A stretch of DNA of 64,000 nt, from the NCBI RefSeq assembly GCF_900119735.1, contig NZ_FPJW01000011.1:36669-100668 (forward strand). Direction: 5' to 3'. Below are positions 25,916 to 34,918 of the stretch, piece after piece. Under the pieces are notes generated by a model that was given only the letters and a program-made list of their open reading frames with translations, ran no database searches and had not been told where the DNA came from. Source of the DNA: Marinospirillum alkaliphilum DSM 21637. Lineage in GTDB: Bacteria; Pseudomonadota; Gammaproteobacteria; Pseudomonadales; Halomonadaceae. The first letter of the stretch is position 1. The number at the start of each line of letters is the position of its first letter. The translations under genes and the position numbers were made by a program.

Positions 25916-28311
25916 GATGTGCGACCCTCATCAACAGCAGACGGATCTTTTTTGGATTGGTCATCAGCCACATCGTCTTCACGACGCGGCAGAATCAAGC
26001 TGCCAGCGCGCAGGTTGGAACCCGGTTCAGTGCCTGGGTGCAACTTCAGCATGGCATAAACACCCATCGCGGCCAGGGCCAGCACAAAAATCTCGCCCAG
26101 CGTATCCAGCGCACGGAAGTCGACCAGAATCACGTTAACGATGTTGCGGCCATAAGCCAGCGGCTGGCTCTGTTCCACCATGTATTCGGAGATACTGGGG
26201 AATACCTGCACATCAATGGTTTTCATGATCAGCAGCGTCATCAGACCGCCGGTCAACAAGGCCACCACCGCATCACGGAAACGCTGACGTGGGGTCGACA
26301 GGCTGACAAAAGCCGGCAAGCGGAACAGCACCAACACCAATAGAATCACCGTCAGCGTTTCTACCAGCACCTGAGTGATTCCCAGGTCGGGCGCACTGAA
26401 CAACACAAAAATCAACGCCACACTAAAGCCCACCGCCCCCATGGATGCCACTGCACCCAGGCGTGATGCGGTAGCACAGGCAACACCGGCAGCAGCAACC
26501 AACAACCCAACCACCACCAACTCATGCAGGCGCACATCCAGATCCCAATTCCAATGCACCTGATAACGCCACAACAGCGTATAACCGACCAGTAGCACAA
26601 AGGTCATCAGGATTACACTCAGGTAATTGCGCATGGAACCATTCTGCAGTACCCGCGTCTGCCAGGCGGCAATCCATACCAAACCATCCATGATCTTGAA
26701 ATAACCCGCTTCCGGGCCACGGGCAATCATCGGATCAAGTACACTCAAACGCTGACGGAAGCCATCCCAGCGCCAGAAAATCAGCGCACCTACCAATAGA
26801 CTGGCCAGAGACATTAACAACGGCGCATTGATACCGTGCCAGAGGTAGAGGTGTACCTGTATAGGTTGACCAGCCACACTGGAGGCTGCCGCCTGCACCA
26901 GCAGATCACCAGCCAGACCAGGCCAGACACCAAACACCAGTGACAGAGCTGCCAACACCACCGGCCCCGCCAGCATCGGCCAGGCAGCTTCATGAGGCTT
27001 GTGAGGCGTTTCCTTCAAGGCACCATAAAAGGGTTTCAGTGCAATGATGGCAGCCACCGCAATCACCAGCATCGCCGAAGCCAGCGCCAGGGTTACTGTG
27101 TAGGCCAGCAGGGTAGAACCGCCCAGCACGGCCTCAAACAGTAACTCCTTGGCCACAAAACCAAACAGCGGCGGCAAACCAGCCAGCGACAGGCCTGCTA
27201 CCAGCGCAGCGGCAGCTGTCACCGGCATGGCCTTGCGCAATCCACCCATGCGCGTGACATCCTTGGTGCCGGTGGAATGATCCAGCGCACCGGCCACCAT
27301 AAACAAGGCACCCTTATACAGTGAATGCCCCAACAGGAAAGCTGCAAAGGCAATCATCGCTGTTTCAGTGCCGATCCCCAGCAACAGCGTCAGGGTGCCC
27401 AGGGCCATCACGGTTGAATAGGCCAGCAGTTTTTTCACTCCGGTGCTGCGAATGGCCAGGAAGGCACCCACAAACATGGTGGTGGCGCCAAACAGTGGTA
27501 ACAGCAGCTGCCAGATTTCCGTACCACCCATGGCCGGATGCAAACGTGCCAGCAGGTAGACACCGGCTTTTACCATGGTGGCTGAATGCAGGTAAGAACT
27601 GACCGGGGTCGGCGCTGCCATGGCATTCGGCAGCCAGAAATGGAAGGGGAACTGAGCTGACTTGGTGAATGCACCGCCCAGCAGACACAAAAGCGCCGCC
27701 AGATACAACGGGTGCTCGGACAGGCCATCCTGTACCAGGATTTCCTGCAGGGAATAGCTGCCACTCATCTGCGCCAGCATCACCATGCCAGCCAGCAGAG
27801 CCAGACCACCACCCACAGTAACAAACAGGCCCTGCAAGGCTGCTTTACGTGCATCAGCATCCTGATGGTTAAAACCGATCAACAGGTAAGACGTGATACT
27901 GGTCAGCTCCCAGAATACAAACAGGGTGATCAGGCTGTCAGACAGCACCAACCCCAGCATGGAAGCCATGAAAGCCAGCAACACCACATAAAAGCGAGTC
28001 AGATCAGGGTGCCCCGCCAAGTAAGCACTGGCATAAAGAAACACAAAAGTGCCAATCACCGTGATCAGCAAGGCAAACAGCAGTGACAGGCCATCCAACA
28101 CAAAGGTCAGGGAAATATCCAGACCTGGGATCCAGGCCCACTCATGTACCAGTGTCTGGCCCGCCATCACCTCCGGCAGAAAACCGGCAAACCATACCGC
28201 CAAGGCGGCAGGCAACAGGGCAACGAGCCAGCCAAGCCGTCGATCAGCGATACTACTCAACAAGGGGACCAGGGCTGCCAACAGGAAGCCCGATAACACA
28301 GCAAGCTGCAT
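25912..28311 (-). CDS. mrpA: Na+/H+ antiporter subunit A (operon 2)
   Basis: 799-aa NuoL-like subunit with the proton-path Glu in [18 protein letters not shown] and [41 protein letters not shown]. It ends near a charged Asp-rich tail ([19 protein letters not shown]) after the MrpB-like membrane region has been split off. A TTG ten codons upstream extends the frame, but AAGGA precedes the ATG at 28311, which is used. First gene of minus-strand operon mrpABCDEFG, probably ending with corA. Confidence 0.93.
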   Translation of the reverse strand: MQLAVLSGFLLAALVPLLSSIADRRLGWLVALLPAALAVWFAGFLPEVMAGQTLVHEWAWIPGLDISLTFVLDGLSLLFALLITVIGTFVFLYASAYLAGHPDLTRFYVVLLAFMASMLGLVLSDSLITLFVFWELTSITSYLLIGFNHQDADARKAALQGLFVTVGGGLALLAGMVMLAQMSGSYSLQEILVQDGLSEHPLYLAALLCLLGGAFTKSAQFPFHFWLPNAMAAPTPVSSYLHSATMVKAGVYLLARLHPAMGGTEIWQLLLPLFGATTMFVGAFLAIRSTGVKKLLAYSTVMALGTLTLLLGIGTETAMIAFAAFLLGHSLYKGALFMVAGALDHSTGTKDVTRMGGLRKAMPVTAAAALVAGLSLAGLPPLFGFVAKELLFEAVLGGSTLLAYTVTLALASAMLVIAVAAIIALKPFYGALKETPHKPHEAAWPMLAGPVVLAALSLVFGVWPGLAGDLLVQAAASSVAGQPIQVHLYLWHGINAPLLMSLASLLVGALIFWRWDGFRQRLSVLDPMIARGPEAGYFKIMDGLVWIAAWQTRVLQNGSMRNYLSVILMTFVLLVGYTLLWRYQVHWNWDLDVRLHELVVVGLLVAAAGVACATASRLGAVASMGAVGFSVALIFVLFSAPDLGITQVLVETLTVILLVLVLFRLPAFVSLSTPRQRFRDAVVALLTGGLMTLLIMKTIDVQVFPSISEYMVEQSQPLAYGRNIVNVILVDFRALDTLGEIFVLALAAMGVYAMLKLHPGTEPGSNLRAGSLILPRREDDVADDQSKKDPSAVDEGRTS

Positions 28312-28433
28312 GGGTTCAGATTTCCTTATGAGAATCAACAAGGGTCAAATCAGACTAATACAGTCAGTTTTGACCGACAAGAAAAACCGGAAGAGGCACC
28401 GGTGAGCACCCAGCACTAGGATTAAATAAGAAG

Positions 28434-28468
28434 GAAAAAGATTCAGGGTGCGACAAAACGCCACACCC
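28434..28468 (-). terminator. Possible terminator after hemH
   Basis: On the minus strand GGGTGTGGCG can pair with the segment ending CGCACCC around a T-rich loop, partly through G-T pairs; a TTTTTC tract follows about seven bases later. It lies just after the hemH stop and upstream of the second Mrp operon. Weak stem, moderate support. Confidence 0.4.
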
Positions 28469-28479
28469 CTGGGTCAAAA

Positions 28480-29490
28480 TCACCAACCCTGACTGTGTTG
28501 CAACACCAGTTCAACCATCATTTGAATGTGCTCAGGCCGATCATTTAAAGCCGGCACATAGCTGAAATCCGAACCGCCGGCCTGCTCAAAAATCTCACGA
28601 TTTTCGCCTTCAATTTCCTCCAGCGTTTCCAGACAATCGGCACTGAATCCCGGACAGATCACCGACAAACCTCGCAACTTTTCTGAACCAAGCTGTTCCA
28701 GGGTTGCATCGGTATAAGGCTGCAGCCAGGGTTCTTTACCAAAGCGTGATTGGTAGGTCAGCAGCCACTGATCCGACCGCAAACCCAGCTCATCAGCCAA
28801 CGCCTTGGCAGTCGCTTCACAGTGTCGAGGGTAGGGGTCTCCCTGGCGCGCATAACGCTCTGGAATGCCGTGAAAAGACATCACCAGCTTAGCCGCTTCC
28901 TGCCCCTGCTGATGCCATGCCTGACGCACAGATTGAGCCAAGGCACGAATATAGGCAGGGTGCTGATGGTAATCACGGATAAAGCGCAATTCCGGCCAGT
29001 GAGGGCAGCGTTTCAAGCTGGCTGCCAGACGATCAAAAGCGGCAGCCGTGGTGGTCGCAGAAAACTGCGGATAAAGGGGCAATACCAATAGTCGCTCAAC
29101 CCCCAGGCGACGCAGTTCACGCCCGGCATCCTCCATCGAGGGTGATCCATAGGTCATCGCCAGCAGCACTGGAATGGTTTCACCCAGCTCATCCTGTAAA
29201 CGTGCCTGCAAGGCTTGCTGTTGCTGCCTGCTAATCGCCAGCAGCGGTGAGCCTTGCTCAGTCCAGACCTGCTGATAATTGTGAGCCACGCGCCCGGGGC
29301 GGGTACGCAGAATGATGCCATGAAGGATCATCCACCAGAGTGGACGCGGCACATCGACTACACGACGATCCCAGAGAAATTCTGCAAGATACTTTCTGAC
29401 AGCTGCCGGTGTTGGTGCATCGGGCGTACCCAGATTCACCAGCATAACGGCAAAGGGAGGTTTTTTTTGCGACACTTTTTTTTGCGACAC
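28480..29490 (-). CDS. hemH: Ferrochelatase
   Basis: Inserts Fe2+ into protoporphyrin IX, the last step of protoheme synthesis. The 336-aa protein has the N-terminal VMLVNLGTPDAP motif, the catalytic His region KLVMSFHGIPERYARQGDPY and the acidic metal-path stretch CPGFSADCLETLEEIEGEN. No membrane helix is seen. The start is a GTG with GAGGG seven bases upstream; the first ten codons are two copies of the same 15-bp unit, so a second GTG five codons in is also possible. Heme supply fits the c-type cytochromes elsewhere in the window. Confidence 0.94.
   Translation of the reverse strand: MSQKKVSQKKPPFAVMLVNLGTPDAPTPAAVRKYLAEFLWDRRVVDVPRPLWWMILHGIILRTRPGRVAHNYQQVWTEQGSPLLAISRQQQQALQARLQDELGETIPVLLAMTYGSPSMEDAGRELRRLGVERLLVLPLYPQFSATTTAAAFDRLAASLKRCPHWPELRFIRDYHQHPAYIRALAQSVRQAWHQQGQEAAKLVMSFHGIPERYARQGDPYPRHCEATAKALADELGLRSDQWLLTYQSRFGKEPWLQPYTDATLEQLGSEKLRGLSVICPGFSADCLETLEEIEGENREIFEQAGGSDFSYVPALNDRPEHIQMMVELVLQHSQGW
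29461..29490 (-). repeat. Tandem 15-bp repeat with A8 tracts at the hemH start
   Basis: On the coding strand GTGTCGCAAAAAAAA occurs twice head-to-tail at the first ten codons of hemH. Each unit contains a GTG and an eight-A run, giving N-terminal MSQKK-VSQKK. Homopolymers of this length can slip in replication or transcription. Confidence 0.9.
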
Positions 29491-29595
29491 GACGAACCCT
29501 CAAGAGCCAGCAAAATGGTTATCACCATCTTACCAGACCCGGAGGCTTATGTATAACTCTTGTATAGGGATATGGCTACCACCCACATCAAGCAC

Positions 29596-29898
29596 TTAGA
29601 GACAAAGCGGCAGACTGTAGCCATTCAACTGCAGTTGCGCGGCATCGCGACCGATGACTTCATCGTTGGCAACATGATGCAGCAACACGGCACGGTCGAT
29701 ACCATGACGCTTGAGCTCACCAGTGGCCTCATCAAGGCTACGAAAAACCCTGGGCTGGCCGCGCCATCCTTTTAACAGATCCAGCTCCTGCTCCTGACGG
29801 ATCTGAATCAGATAAAAACGGCTTCCGGCATGGCTAATGATGCGGATTTCGGTGTTCGGGTGCTCACTGAGCAGTCTTTTCAGTTCTTTGATTTGCAT
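29596..29898 (-). CDS. Small conserved-type hypothetical (DUF6482-like)
   Basis: 100 aa, soluble. It starts MQIKELKRLLSEHPNTEIRIISHAGSRFYLIQI and ends with a stretch of RSLDEATGELKRHGIDRAVLLHH. An AAGGAG six to eight bases before the ATG supports a real gene. The pattern (leading helix, EIRIISH...YLI strand pair, helix at the end) resembles the DUF6482 family of Pseudomonas relatives, but this is a memory-based guess. Function unknown. Divergent from nothing; it stands between hemH and a tRNA gene, about 105 bp from each strand neighbour. Confidence 0.6.
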   Translation of the reverse strand: MQIKELKRLLSEHPNTEIRIISHAGSRFYLIQIRQEQELDLLKGWRGQPRVFRSLDEATGELKRHGIDRAVLLHHVANDEVIGRDAAQLQLNGYSLPLCL

Positions 29899-30037
29899 GA
29901 TTTCACTCCTTGCAAGTTAATCTGGATTCCTGATTCGATTAGTCGGCAGCAAACAGGAAAAGTTCAACCAGCTGTGCAGACTTTCAGCAATCAGCAGTTG
30001 CCAGTCTGGTGCAAGGGAGTGACAAAAAGGTGACATC

Positions 30038-30114
30038 TGGCGTCCCCGACAGGATTCGAACCTGTGACCTTCCCCTTAGGAGGGGGACGCTCTATCCAGC
30101 TGAGCTACGGAGAC
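30038..30114 (-). tRNA. tRNA-Arg (CCT anticodon)
   Basis: 77 nt on the minus strand. The acceptor GTCTCCG pairs with CGGGGAC (one G-T), the anticodon loop is CTCCTAA with anticodon CCT, the T-arm is standard and CCA is encoded. Decodes the rare AGG arginine codon. It lies 33 bp past the ycgR stop and has its own promoter. Confidence 0.95.
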
Positions 30115-30131
30115 TTGCGAAAGGGGCCGGG

Positions 30132-30161
30132 ATTATAACCCCCGAACTCAGCGCAGGTCCA
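30132..30161 (-). promoter_or_regulatory. Promoter of tRNA-Arg(CCT)
   Basis: On the minus strand TGGACC (30156-30161), an 18-bp spacer and a perfect TATAAT (30132-30137) lie 18 bp before the tRNA. The -35 box is inside the last codons of ycgR. The G+C-rich discriminator fits a stable-RNA promoter. Confidence 0.6.
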
Positions 30162-30876
30162 GACGACGGGCTTCTCGCTGCAGGAAAATGACAAAACGGT
30201 CTATTTCAGCCTGGGTACGCCCATCCACATTGATAAAACGAAAACCACAGGTGGTACGCTCCTTACTTTCCTGGTAAACCGCATGCCTCGCTTCAACAGC
30301 CAGGGTGACCACCTTTTCAAACTCGGGCAGATTAATGCTCAACTCTTCAAAAATTTCCAGTGACTTGAAAGGGGGAGTTACCAGGTGATCAAACTCCAGC
30401 TTGCAACCGGTACTGGAGATATCCAGCAGACTGGCAGGTATCGGTTTGCCCCGCTCATAAGCCAGCAAGGTGACTGGTACATGCATGCTGCGCATGACAT
30501 GCGCCCTGAAGGCATCACGTTTCTGATTGTGCATCAGGGTTTTCGGAAAAGGCACTTTGTAAACCGCGCCATCTTCCTCATCCAGCAGCTTCTCAATCTT
30601 GCAATGGCTGAAAAAGATGGAGATACCCTGCTCGGCACCCCGCACTGAAAAAATCTCACCGGCAACCGCACGCTTATGGCCACTGGGGGGATTCAACTCA
30701 TCCAGATAAAAAACCTGCTGCTCGCGATCAACCGCCAGGATCATGCTGACATAACTCTGATCATTGTCGCGAAAATGCACCGTAACAGGGGCATTATGAC
30801 GCTGCAAAGAACTCAGAATGCTGGCAATTTCTGCCGGGCGACTGATGATGTGCTCACTGTCCATGCTTTTTGCCAT
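30148..30876 (-). CDS. ycgR: Flagellar brake protein YcgR (YcgR + PilZ domains)
   Basis: c-di-GMP receptor that slows or biases the flagellar motor. The 242-aa protein has an N-terminal YcgR domain (about 10-105; VTVHFRDNDQSYVSMILAVDREQQVFYLDEL) and a C-terminal PilZ domain. The c-di-GMP motifs are both visible: KRDAFR followed by R (RxxxR type, about 118-123) and DISSTGCKLEF (D-x-S-x-x-G). It lies 15 bp from flgN on the same strand, in the flgM-flgN-ycgR order known from Pseudomonas, so it belongs to the flagellar regulon. Confidence 0.93.
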   Translation of the reverse strand: MAKSMDSEHIISRPAEIASILSSLQRHNAPVTVHFRDNDQSYVSMILAVDREQQVFYLDELNPPSGHKRAVAGEIFSVRGAEQGISIFFSHCKIEKLLDEEDGAVYKVPFPKTLMHNQKRDAFRAHVMRSMHVPVTLLAYERGKPIPASLLDISSTGCKLEFDHLVTPPFKSLEIFEELSINLPEFEKVVTLAVEARHAVYQESKERTTCGFRFINVDGRTQAEIDRFVIFLQREARRLDLR

Positions 30877-30891
30877 AACTGCTTGCCCACC

Positions 30892-31383
30892 TCAGGCTTT
30901 ACCGAGATTTCTTGGAATATTCAAATCGCCAGCCCCGCCAGCCGGGTTATAAACCCTGACCTTGCCTTGAGAAACCTTCATGGCATTCAACAACATATCA
31001 AAGTGCTGAACTGCACGATTAATCAATCGCCCATTTTTCAGGTTTTCTTCCTTGACCAGCTCCAGCAATTCAACCAGTTGATTCCATCCCTTGCGCAAAG
31101 CAACGGCCGCCGCAGGAGGCAAGCCATCAAAGAATGCATCCATACCGTCCATATCTGGTGTCAGTTGTTGTTCAACGAGAAAAGCACAGCGCTCATCCAC
31201 ATCCTGCTGAATCCGCTCCAGCAACTGGTTTTTGGCAGCGGTGATGGCTTCCACGGCGCCAGAGTCGGATTGAGGCTGCTGCAACAGCTCACGCTCCTGC
31301 TCGAGCAATTTCAGCAACTGCTGAAGATTACCAATGGCCTTGAGCAGTAAGTCCTTGAATATCTGCGCTGCAGGTCTGGACAC
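30892..31383 (-). CDS. flgN: Flagellar export chaperone FlgN
   Basis: 163-aa helical protein that protects hook-associated proteins FlgK/FlgL before export. The sequence is Leu/Gln-rich (FKDLLLKAIGNLQQLLKLLEQERELLQQ), with the C-terminal YNPAGGAGDLNIPRNLGKA typical of Pseudomonas-like FlgN. The start is set at GTG 31383 because GGAG lies eight bases before it; a longer frame from 31437 runs through a terminator. FlgN lies between flgM and ycgR. Confidence 0.85.
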   Translation of the reverse strand: MSRPAAQIFKDLLLKAIGNLQQLLKLLEQERELLQQPQSDSGAVEAITAAKNQLLERIQQDVDERCAFLVEQQLTPDMDGMDAFFDGLPPAAAVALRKGWNQLVELLELVKEENLKNGRLINRAVQHFDMLLNAMKVSQGKVRVYNPAGGAGDLNIPRNLGKA

Positions 31384-31437
31384 TCTTGCGTCTCCGTCAG
31401 GTTGTACTGGCTGCAGTGTAGCGGAACACCGCCCCAT

Positions 31438-31480
31438 AAAAAAGAACCTGCCGGGCGCTATGCCGGGCAGGTTCTTTTAA
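31438..31480. terminator. Terminator between flgM and flgN
   Basis: AAAAGAACCTGCC (31440-31452) pairs with GGCAGGTTCTTTT (31466-31478), a 13-bp stem. On the minus strand it is followed by TTTTTTA. It should end or attenuate the flgM transcript before flgN, which leaves about 55 bp for a flgN start signal. Confidence 0.8.
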
Positions 31481-31507
31481 TTTTGCAAAAGCCTCAGATC
31501 ACTCAGC

Positions 31508-31798
31508 TTAGAGTCTGGACTCAAGATTCATCAGATTTGCAGCCAGCTTGCGATAGTCAACCTGATAGCTGCCATCTGCAATCTGTTTTTTCAGCGCTTC
31601 AACACGAGCAGAATCAAAAGAGGCTTCTTCATCACTCTTCAGAAGGTGCTGTGCCTCTGCACTCAGCTGCACACGATCAGCACCGGGGGGAGCTGCTTCA
31701 GCACCCTGAGCGCCGCCGCTGCTGCGCGATGCAGACTGATCGCTCCCCTTGACGCGCAAGCCAGGGTTGCTGCTAATTCCATTGAGTTCGATAGCCAT
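31508..31798 (-). CDS. flgM: Anti-sigma-28 factor FlgM
   Basis: Binds FliA (sigma-28) in the cytoplasm and is exported when the hook is complete, releasing late flagellar genes. The 96-aa protein begins with the typical MAIELNGISSNPGLRVKG segment, is disordered and Gln/Ser/Ala-rich in the middle, and has the sigma-binding C-terminal half VQLSAEAQHLL...ARVEALKKQIADGSYQVDYRKLAANLM. A FliA-type promoter lies upstream, so it is partly autoregulated through FliA. Next gene downstream is flgN beyond a terminator. Confidence 0.94.
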   Translation of the reverse strand: MAIELNGISSNPGLRVKGSDQSASRSSGGAQGAEAAPPGADRVQLSAEAQHLLKSDEEASFDSARVEALKKQIADGSYQVDYRKLAANLMNLESRL

Positions 31799-31841
31799 AA
31801 GGGTATCCCGTATAATCAGATCAAATTGCTCTTACCAGAGT

Positions 31842-31868
31842 ATTTCGACCGACTTCATGAAAACTTTA
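31842..31868 (-). promoter_or_regulatory. FliA (sigma-28) promoter of flgM
   Basis: On the minus strand TAAAGTTT (perfect -35), an 11-bp spacer and GTCGAAAT (similar to GCCGATAA at the G, C-G-A and A positions) lie about 45 bp before the flgM ATG. This is the expected class III flagellar promoter. Confidence 0.75.
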
Positions 31869-31911
31869 GTACTTTTTTACAGCAAGTCACAGGAAACGCC
31901 AGAACCACCGC

Positions 31912-32619
31912 TTAGAATCTAACCTCAACCACGCCCCGACTAACCACCAAAGCTCGAATCACCCGGCCTGACTGCAGATTCCTGACCCGCACCTGATCAC
32001 CAATTTTTCCGCTATCCAGCGCTTCACCCGCCATGCGAACCCCCAGGGTACCACTACCACTGGTGGCCACAATCACCACCTGTTCGCCACGATTTACAGC
32101 ATCGGCAGCCATCAGATTAACATTAGTGATCACCTCATCAGCACGCACTCGATTACGCAGTTGCATGCCATTCAGCTCACTGATGGAAGTGTAATAGTTC
32201 CCCCTTACCCTGGAAACATCCATCTCCTGAATGGACAACATGGATGGCGATAAGGCTGCACCTCTGGGCAAGGCAGTACGAGCGACCACCACAGGAACAA
32301 AACGGCGAACATCTGCAGCCAGATAAATAAACCAGTCCTGATCCAGGCAGCTGACCTTTAGATTCACACGGCCTCGTAACTCAGAAGTACCGTGCGGCTC
32401 AAAATCCAGCGGGGTCTGACAGGCAGCAAGGCGTAAGCGCGGATCCAGCGCAGAAAACTGCACCTCATAACGCCCTGGCTGCCCTTTCAACTGACGATCC
32501 AGCCAACTGGCTGCCTGCTGTTGTATCTGGCTCATATCCTGCTGTTGTGCATGGAGCGGTGAAACCAGCACAAGCAGCAACAGCAGCACAACACAATTCG
32601 AAAAACGCTTACCTGACAT
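31912..32619 (-). CDS. flgA: Flagellar basal body P-ring assembly chaperone FlgA
   Basis: Periplasmic chaperone for the P-ring protein FlgI. 235 aa with a signal peptide (MSGKRFSNCVVLLLLLVLVSPLHA). The N-terminal part contains FSALDPRLRLAACQTPLDFEPHG; the C-terminal SAF-like domain includes ALPRGAALSPSMLSIQEMDVSRV and the final GVVEVRF. A longer frame to 32661 is possible, but CAGGATA before the ATG at 32619 gives the better start. Divergent from cheV, 103 bp between starts; followed by flgM, ~115 bp downstream. Confidence 0.93.
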   Translation of the reverse strand: MSGKRFSNCVVLLLLLVLVSPLHAQQQDMSQIQQQAASWLDRQLKGQPGRYEVQFSALDPRLRLAACQTPLDFEPHGTSELRGRVNLKVSCLDQDWFIYLAADVRRFVPVVVARTALPRGAALSPSMLSIQEMDVSRVRGNYYTSISELNGMQLRNRVRADEVITNVNLMAADAVNRGEQVVIVATSGSGTLGVRMAGEALDSGKIGDQVRVRNLQSGRVIRALVVSRGVVEVRF

Positions 32620-32722
32620 AACAGAGTATCCTGCAAGGAACTTTAGAAATCTTGGCAACACGGGTTTATACTCTCAGGCAAGGTTCATGCAAACCATCCG
32701 TTCAACTTCAGAAGAGCGCATT

Positions 32723-33661
32723 ATGACGAACTCTGCAGGCAAGCTGGCCGCACGCAACAAAATCGCTGGCGGCAACCGCATGGAATTGCTGCTTTTCCGT
32801 CTCAATGGCAGACAACTTTATGGCATCAATGTCTTCAAGGTAAAGGAAATCATTCCCTGCCCCCGCCTCACCAACCTGCCTCATCACACCCCGGAGGTGC
32901 GCGGTGTTGCTCATGTGCGGGATGGCACCATCTCGATTGTTGATCTGGGCATGGCCATTCGCCAACCCGCCATGGAAAAGCCCGAAACCCATTTTGTCAT
33001 TGTAACCGAATACAACCGCCGAACTCAGGGTTTCCTGGTCCGTGAAGTCGATCGCATTGTTAACATCGACTGGGAAGAGGTCCATCCACCACCCAAGGGA
33101 AGCGGCCGTGAAAGCTTTTTGACCGCAGTCACCCAGATGGATAACCAGCTGATCGAAATCATTGATGTCGAAAAGATTATCGCCAGTGTTGATCCTTTTG
33201 CCCAGGGTGTTTCTTCCGAGGTGCTGACCGAAGACATCAAGGCCATTGCCAACGAGTTTCACATCCTGCTGGTCGATGACTCCAGTGTTGCCCGCCATCA
33301 GGTGGAACGCAACCTGAGTGAAACCGGTGTTCGCTTCACCAGCCTGACCAATGGCCGCGAGGCGCTGGAGTACCTGAACAATCTGGCCGATGACGGCAAG
33401 GATGTTGCTGACGAGTTCCTGATGATCATTTCCGATATTGAAATGCCGGAAATGGATGGTTATACCCTGACCAACAAGATCAAGCAGGATCCACGTCTGG
33501 CGCAATTACCGGTGTTGCTCCATTCTTCATTAAGTGGCATTTTTAATGAAGCCATGGTCAAGAAGGTAGGGGCAAACTTTTTCCTGGCAAAATACGATGC
33601 AGACGAGCTGGCGCGAGTGGTTGTTGGGCAGATCCGCAAGGCAGCCGGGATGAAAGTGTGA
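32723..33661 (+). CDS. cheV: Chemotaxis protein CheV (CheW + receiver)
   Basis: Couples chemoreceptors to CheA and tunes signalling by phosphorylation. 312 aa. An N-terminal CheW domain (about 15-165; MELLLFRLNGRQLYGINVFKVKEII) is followed by a C-terminal REC domain (about 185-305) with the acidic pair LLVDDSS, the phosphoacceptor Asp in ISDIEMPEMDGY, the Ser/Thr position LHSSLSG, and Lys in KYDAD. GAAGAG precedes the ATG; an ATG 12 codons upstream is less likely. Divergent from flgA and followed by cheR, as in many Pseudomonas-type polar flagellar clusters. Confidence 0.95.
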   Translation: MTNSAGKLAARNKIAGGNRMELLLFRLNGRQLYGINVFKVKEIIPCPRLTNLPHHTPEVRGVAHVRDGTISIVDLGMAIRQPAMEKPETHFVIVTEYNRRTQGFLVREVDRIVNIDWEEVHPPPKGSGRESFLTAVTQMDNQLIEIIDVEKIIASVDPFAQGVSSEVLTEDIKAIANEFHILLVDDSSVARHQVERNLSETGVRFTSLTNGREALEYLNNLADDGKDVADEFLMIISDIEMPEMDGYTLTNKIKQDPRLAQLPVLLHSSLSGIFNEAMVKKVGANFFLAKYDADELARVVVGQIRKAAGMKV

Positions 33662-33742
33662 TGCAAGTCGTAGCTTTGCCTGGCGTAAGTTACTATCATG
33701 ATTGATCCTTTGTACTCTAATCCCATAAATTGGCGGTGAAGG

Positions 33743-34585
33743 ATGTCGATCAGCAAGACCTTAGGCCCCCAGGAGTTCGAAGCCTTCCGCAAGTTTCTGC
33801 AGGAAGCCTGCGGTATTCTGCTGGGCGACAACAAGCAGTACCTGGTCACCAGTCGGCTTGGCAAAATCATGGCCCAGCAACAACTGGCCAGTCTGACCGA
33901 TTTGATGCGGGAAATGCAGCGCAATCCTCGCTCCGGGCTGAAAGAAGCGGTTGTTGACGCAATGACCACCAACGAAACCCTCTGGTTTCGTGATGTTCAT
34001 CCCTTCAACATCCTTGAAAACCGTGTTCTGCCTGAAGTAGCCGCCAAGCTCGGTCCGGCAGAACAACTGAAGATCTGGTCATCAGCCAGTTCCACCGGTC
34101 AGGAGCCCTACTCCATTTCAATGGTGATTGAGGAGTTTCGCAGCAAGAACCCCGGAGCACTCAAGGCCGGTGAAAAGATCATTGGCACCGACATTTCCAC
34201 ATCAGCGCTGACTCAGGCCAAATCAGGCACCTACGAAATGCTGGCCATCGGTCGCGGCCTGTCGAAGGATCGACTCACCAAACACTTCACCCAGACCGGT
34301 GAAGGCCGCTGGAAGGTCAACCCCAGCATTCAACGTCGGGTGGAGTTTCGCATGATGAATCTGCTGCACAGCTATTCAATGCTGGGACGCTTTGACATCG
34401 TGTTCTGCCGCAACGTGTTGATCTACTTCTCGGCAGATCTGAAAAAAGACATTCTGCGCCGTATCCACGGTACATTAAAACCGGGTGGTTATCTGTTTTT
34501 AGGCGCATCGGAAGCCCTCTCCAACATGCCTGACCTGTATGAAATGGTGCAGTGCAAACCCGGTATTATCTATCGCGCCAAATAA
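33743..34585 (+). CDS. cheR: Chemotaxis protein methyltransferase CheR
   Basis: S-adenosylmethionine-dependent enzyme that methylates glutamates of chemoreceptors. The 280-aa protein has an N-terminal helical CheR_N domain (to about 75) and a Rossmann domain with IWSSASSTGQEPYSISMVIEEF, GTDISTSALTQAKSGTYE and FDIVFCRNVLIYF, all characteristic. GGTGAAGG abuts the ATG. It is 81 bp after cheV and 26 bp before the ComFB-like gene. The flgBCDE genes that often follow are not in the window. Confidence 0.95.
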   Translation: MSISKTLGPQEFEAFRKFLQEACGILLGDNKQYLVTSRLGKIMAQQQLASLTDLMREMQRNPRSGLKEAVVDAMTTNETLWFRDVHPFNILENRVLPEVAAKLGPAEQLKIWSSASSTGQEPYSISMVIEEFRSKNPGALKAGEKIIGTDISTSALTQAKSGTYEMLAIGRGLSKDRLTKHFTQTGEGRWKVNPSIQRRVEFRMMNLLHSYSMLGRFDIVFCRNVLIYFSADLKKDILRRIHGTLKPGGYLFLGASEALSNMPDLYEMVQCKPGIIYRAK

Positions 34586-34611
34586 ACCGATGATCAGAAA
34601 AGAGGTGCAGC

Positions 34612-34881
34612 ATGGTGACTGAAAACGTCCACAACTATTATGAAACAGAGCTGAAATCACTGATCAACACGGACCCACGCCTGAGGGGTAAAAGCTCCGA
34701 CTACGTTGAAGACGTCATCTGCCTGACCCTGAATCAGTTACCCAGCTTTTATGTCCGTTTTGATGTGGATGCCACCGCCTACATGGCCGAAGACGACATC
34801 ATCAGTATTCAGGATCGCTTGAAAGCTGCTTTGGGTGAGGCCATCAAGCAGGTTGATGCCTACCCTCACGAACCGGACTGA
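34612..34881 (+). CDS. ComFB-family small protein
   Basis: 89-aa protein beginning MVTENVHNYYETELKSLI, with DYVEDVICLTLNQLPSFYVRFDVDATAYMAEDD; this NYYE...DVxCxxLNxLPxxY pattern is typical of the late-competence ComFB family. Recent work links family members to cyclic di-nucleotide binding in cyanobacteria; whether this holds here is unknown. AGAGG lies nine bases before the ATG. Sits directly after cheV-cheR and ends at a strong terminator, suggesting a motility- or signalling-related role. Confidence 0.8.
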   Translation: MVTENVHNYYETELKSLINTDPRLRGKSSDYVEDVICLTLNQLPSFYVRFDVDATAYMAEDDIISIQDRLKAALGEAIKQVDAYPHEPD

Positions 34882-34918
34882 ACCCCACTCCGCCAGTAAA
34901 ACCGGCTCACAAAACCAT

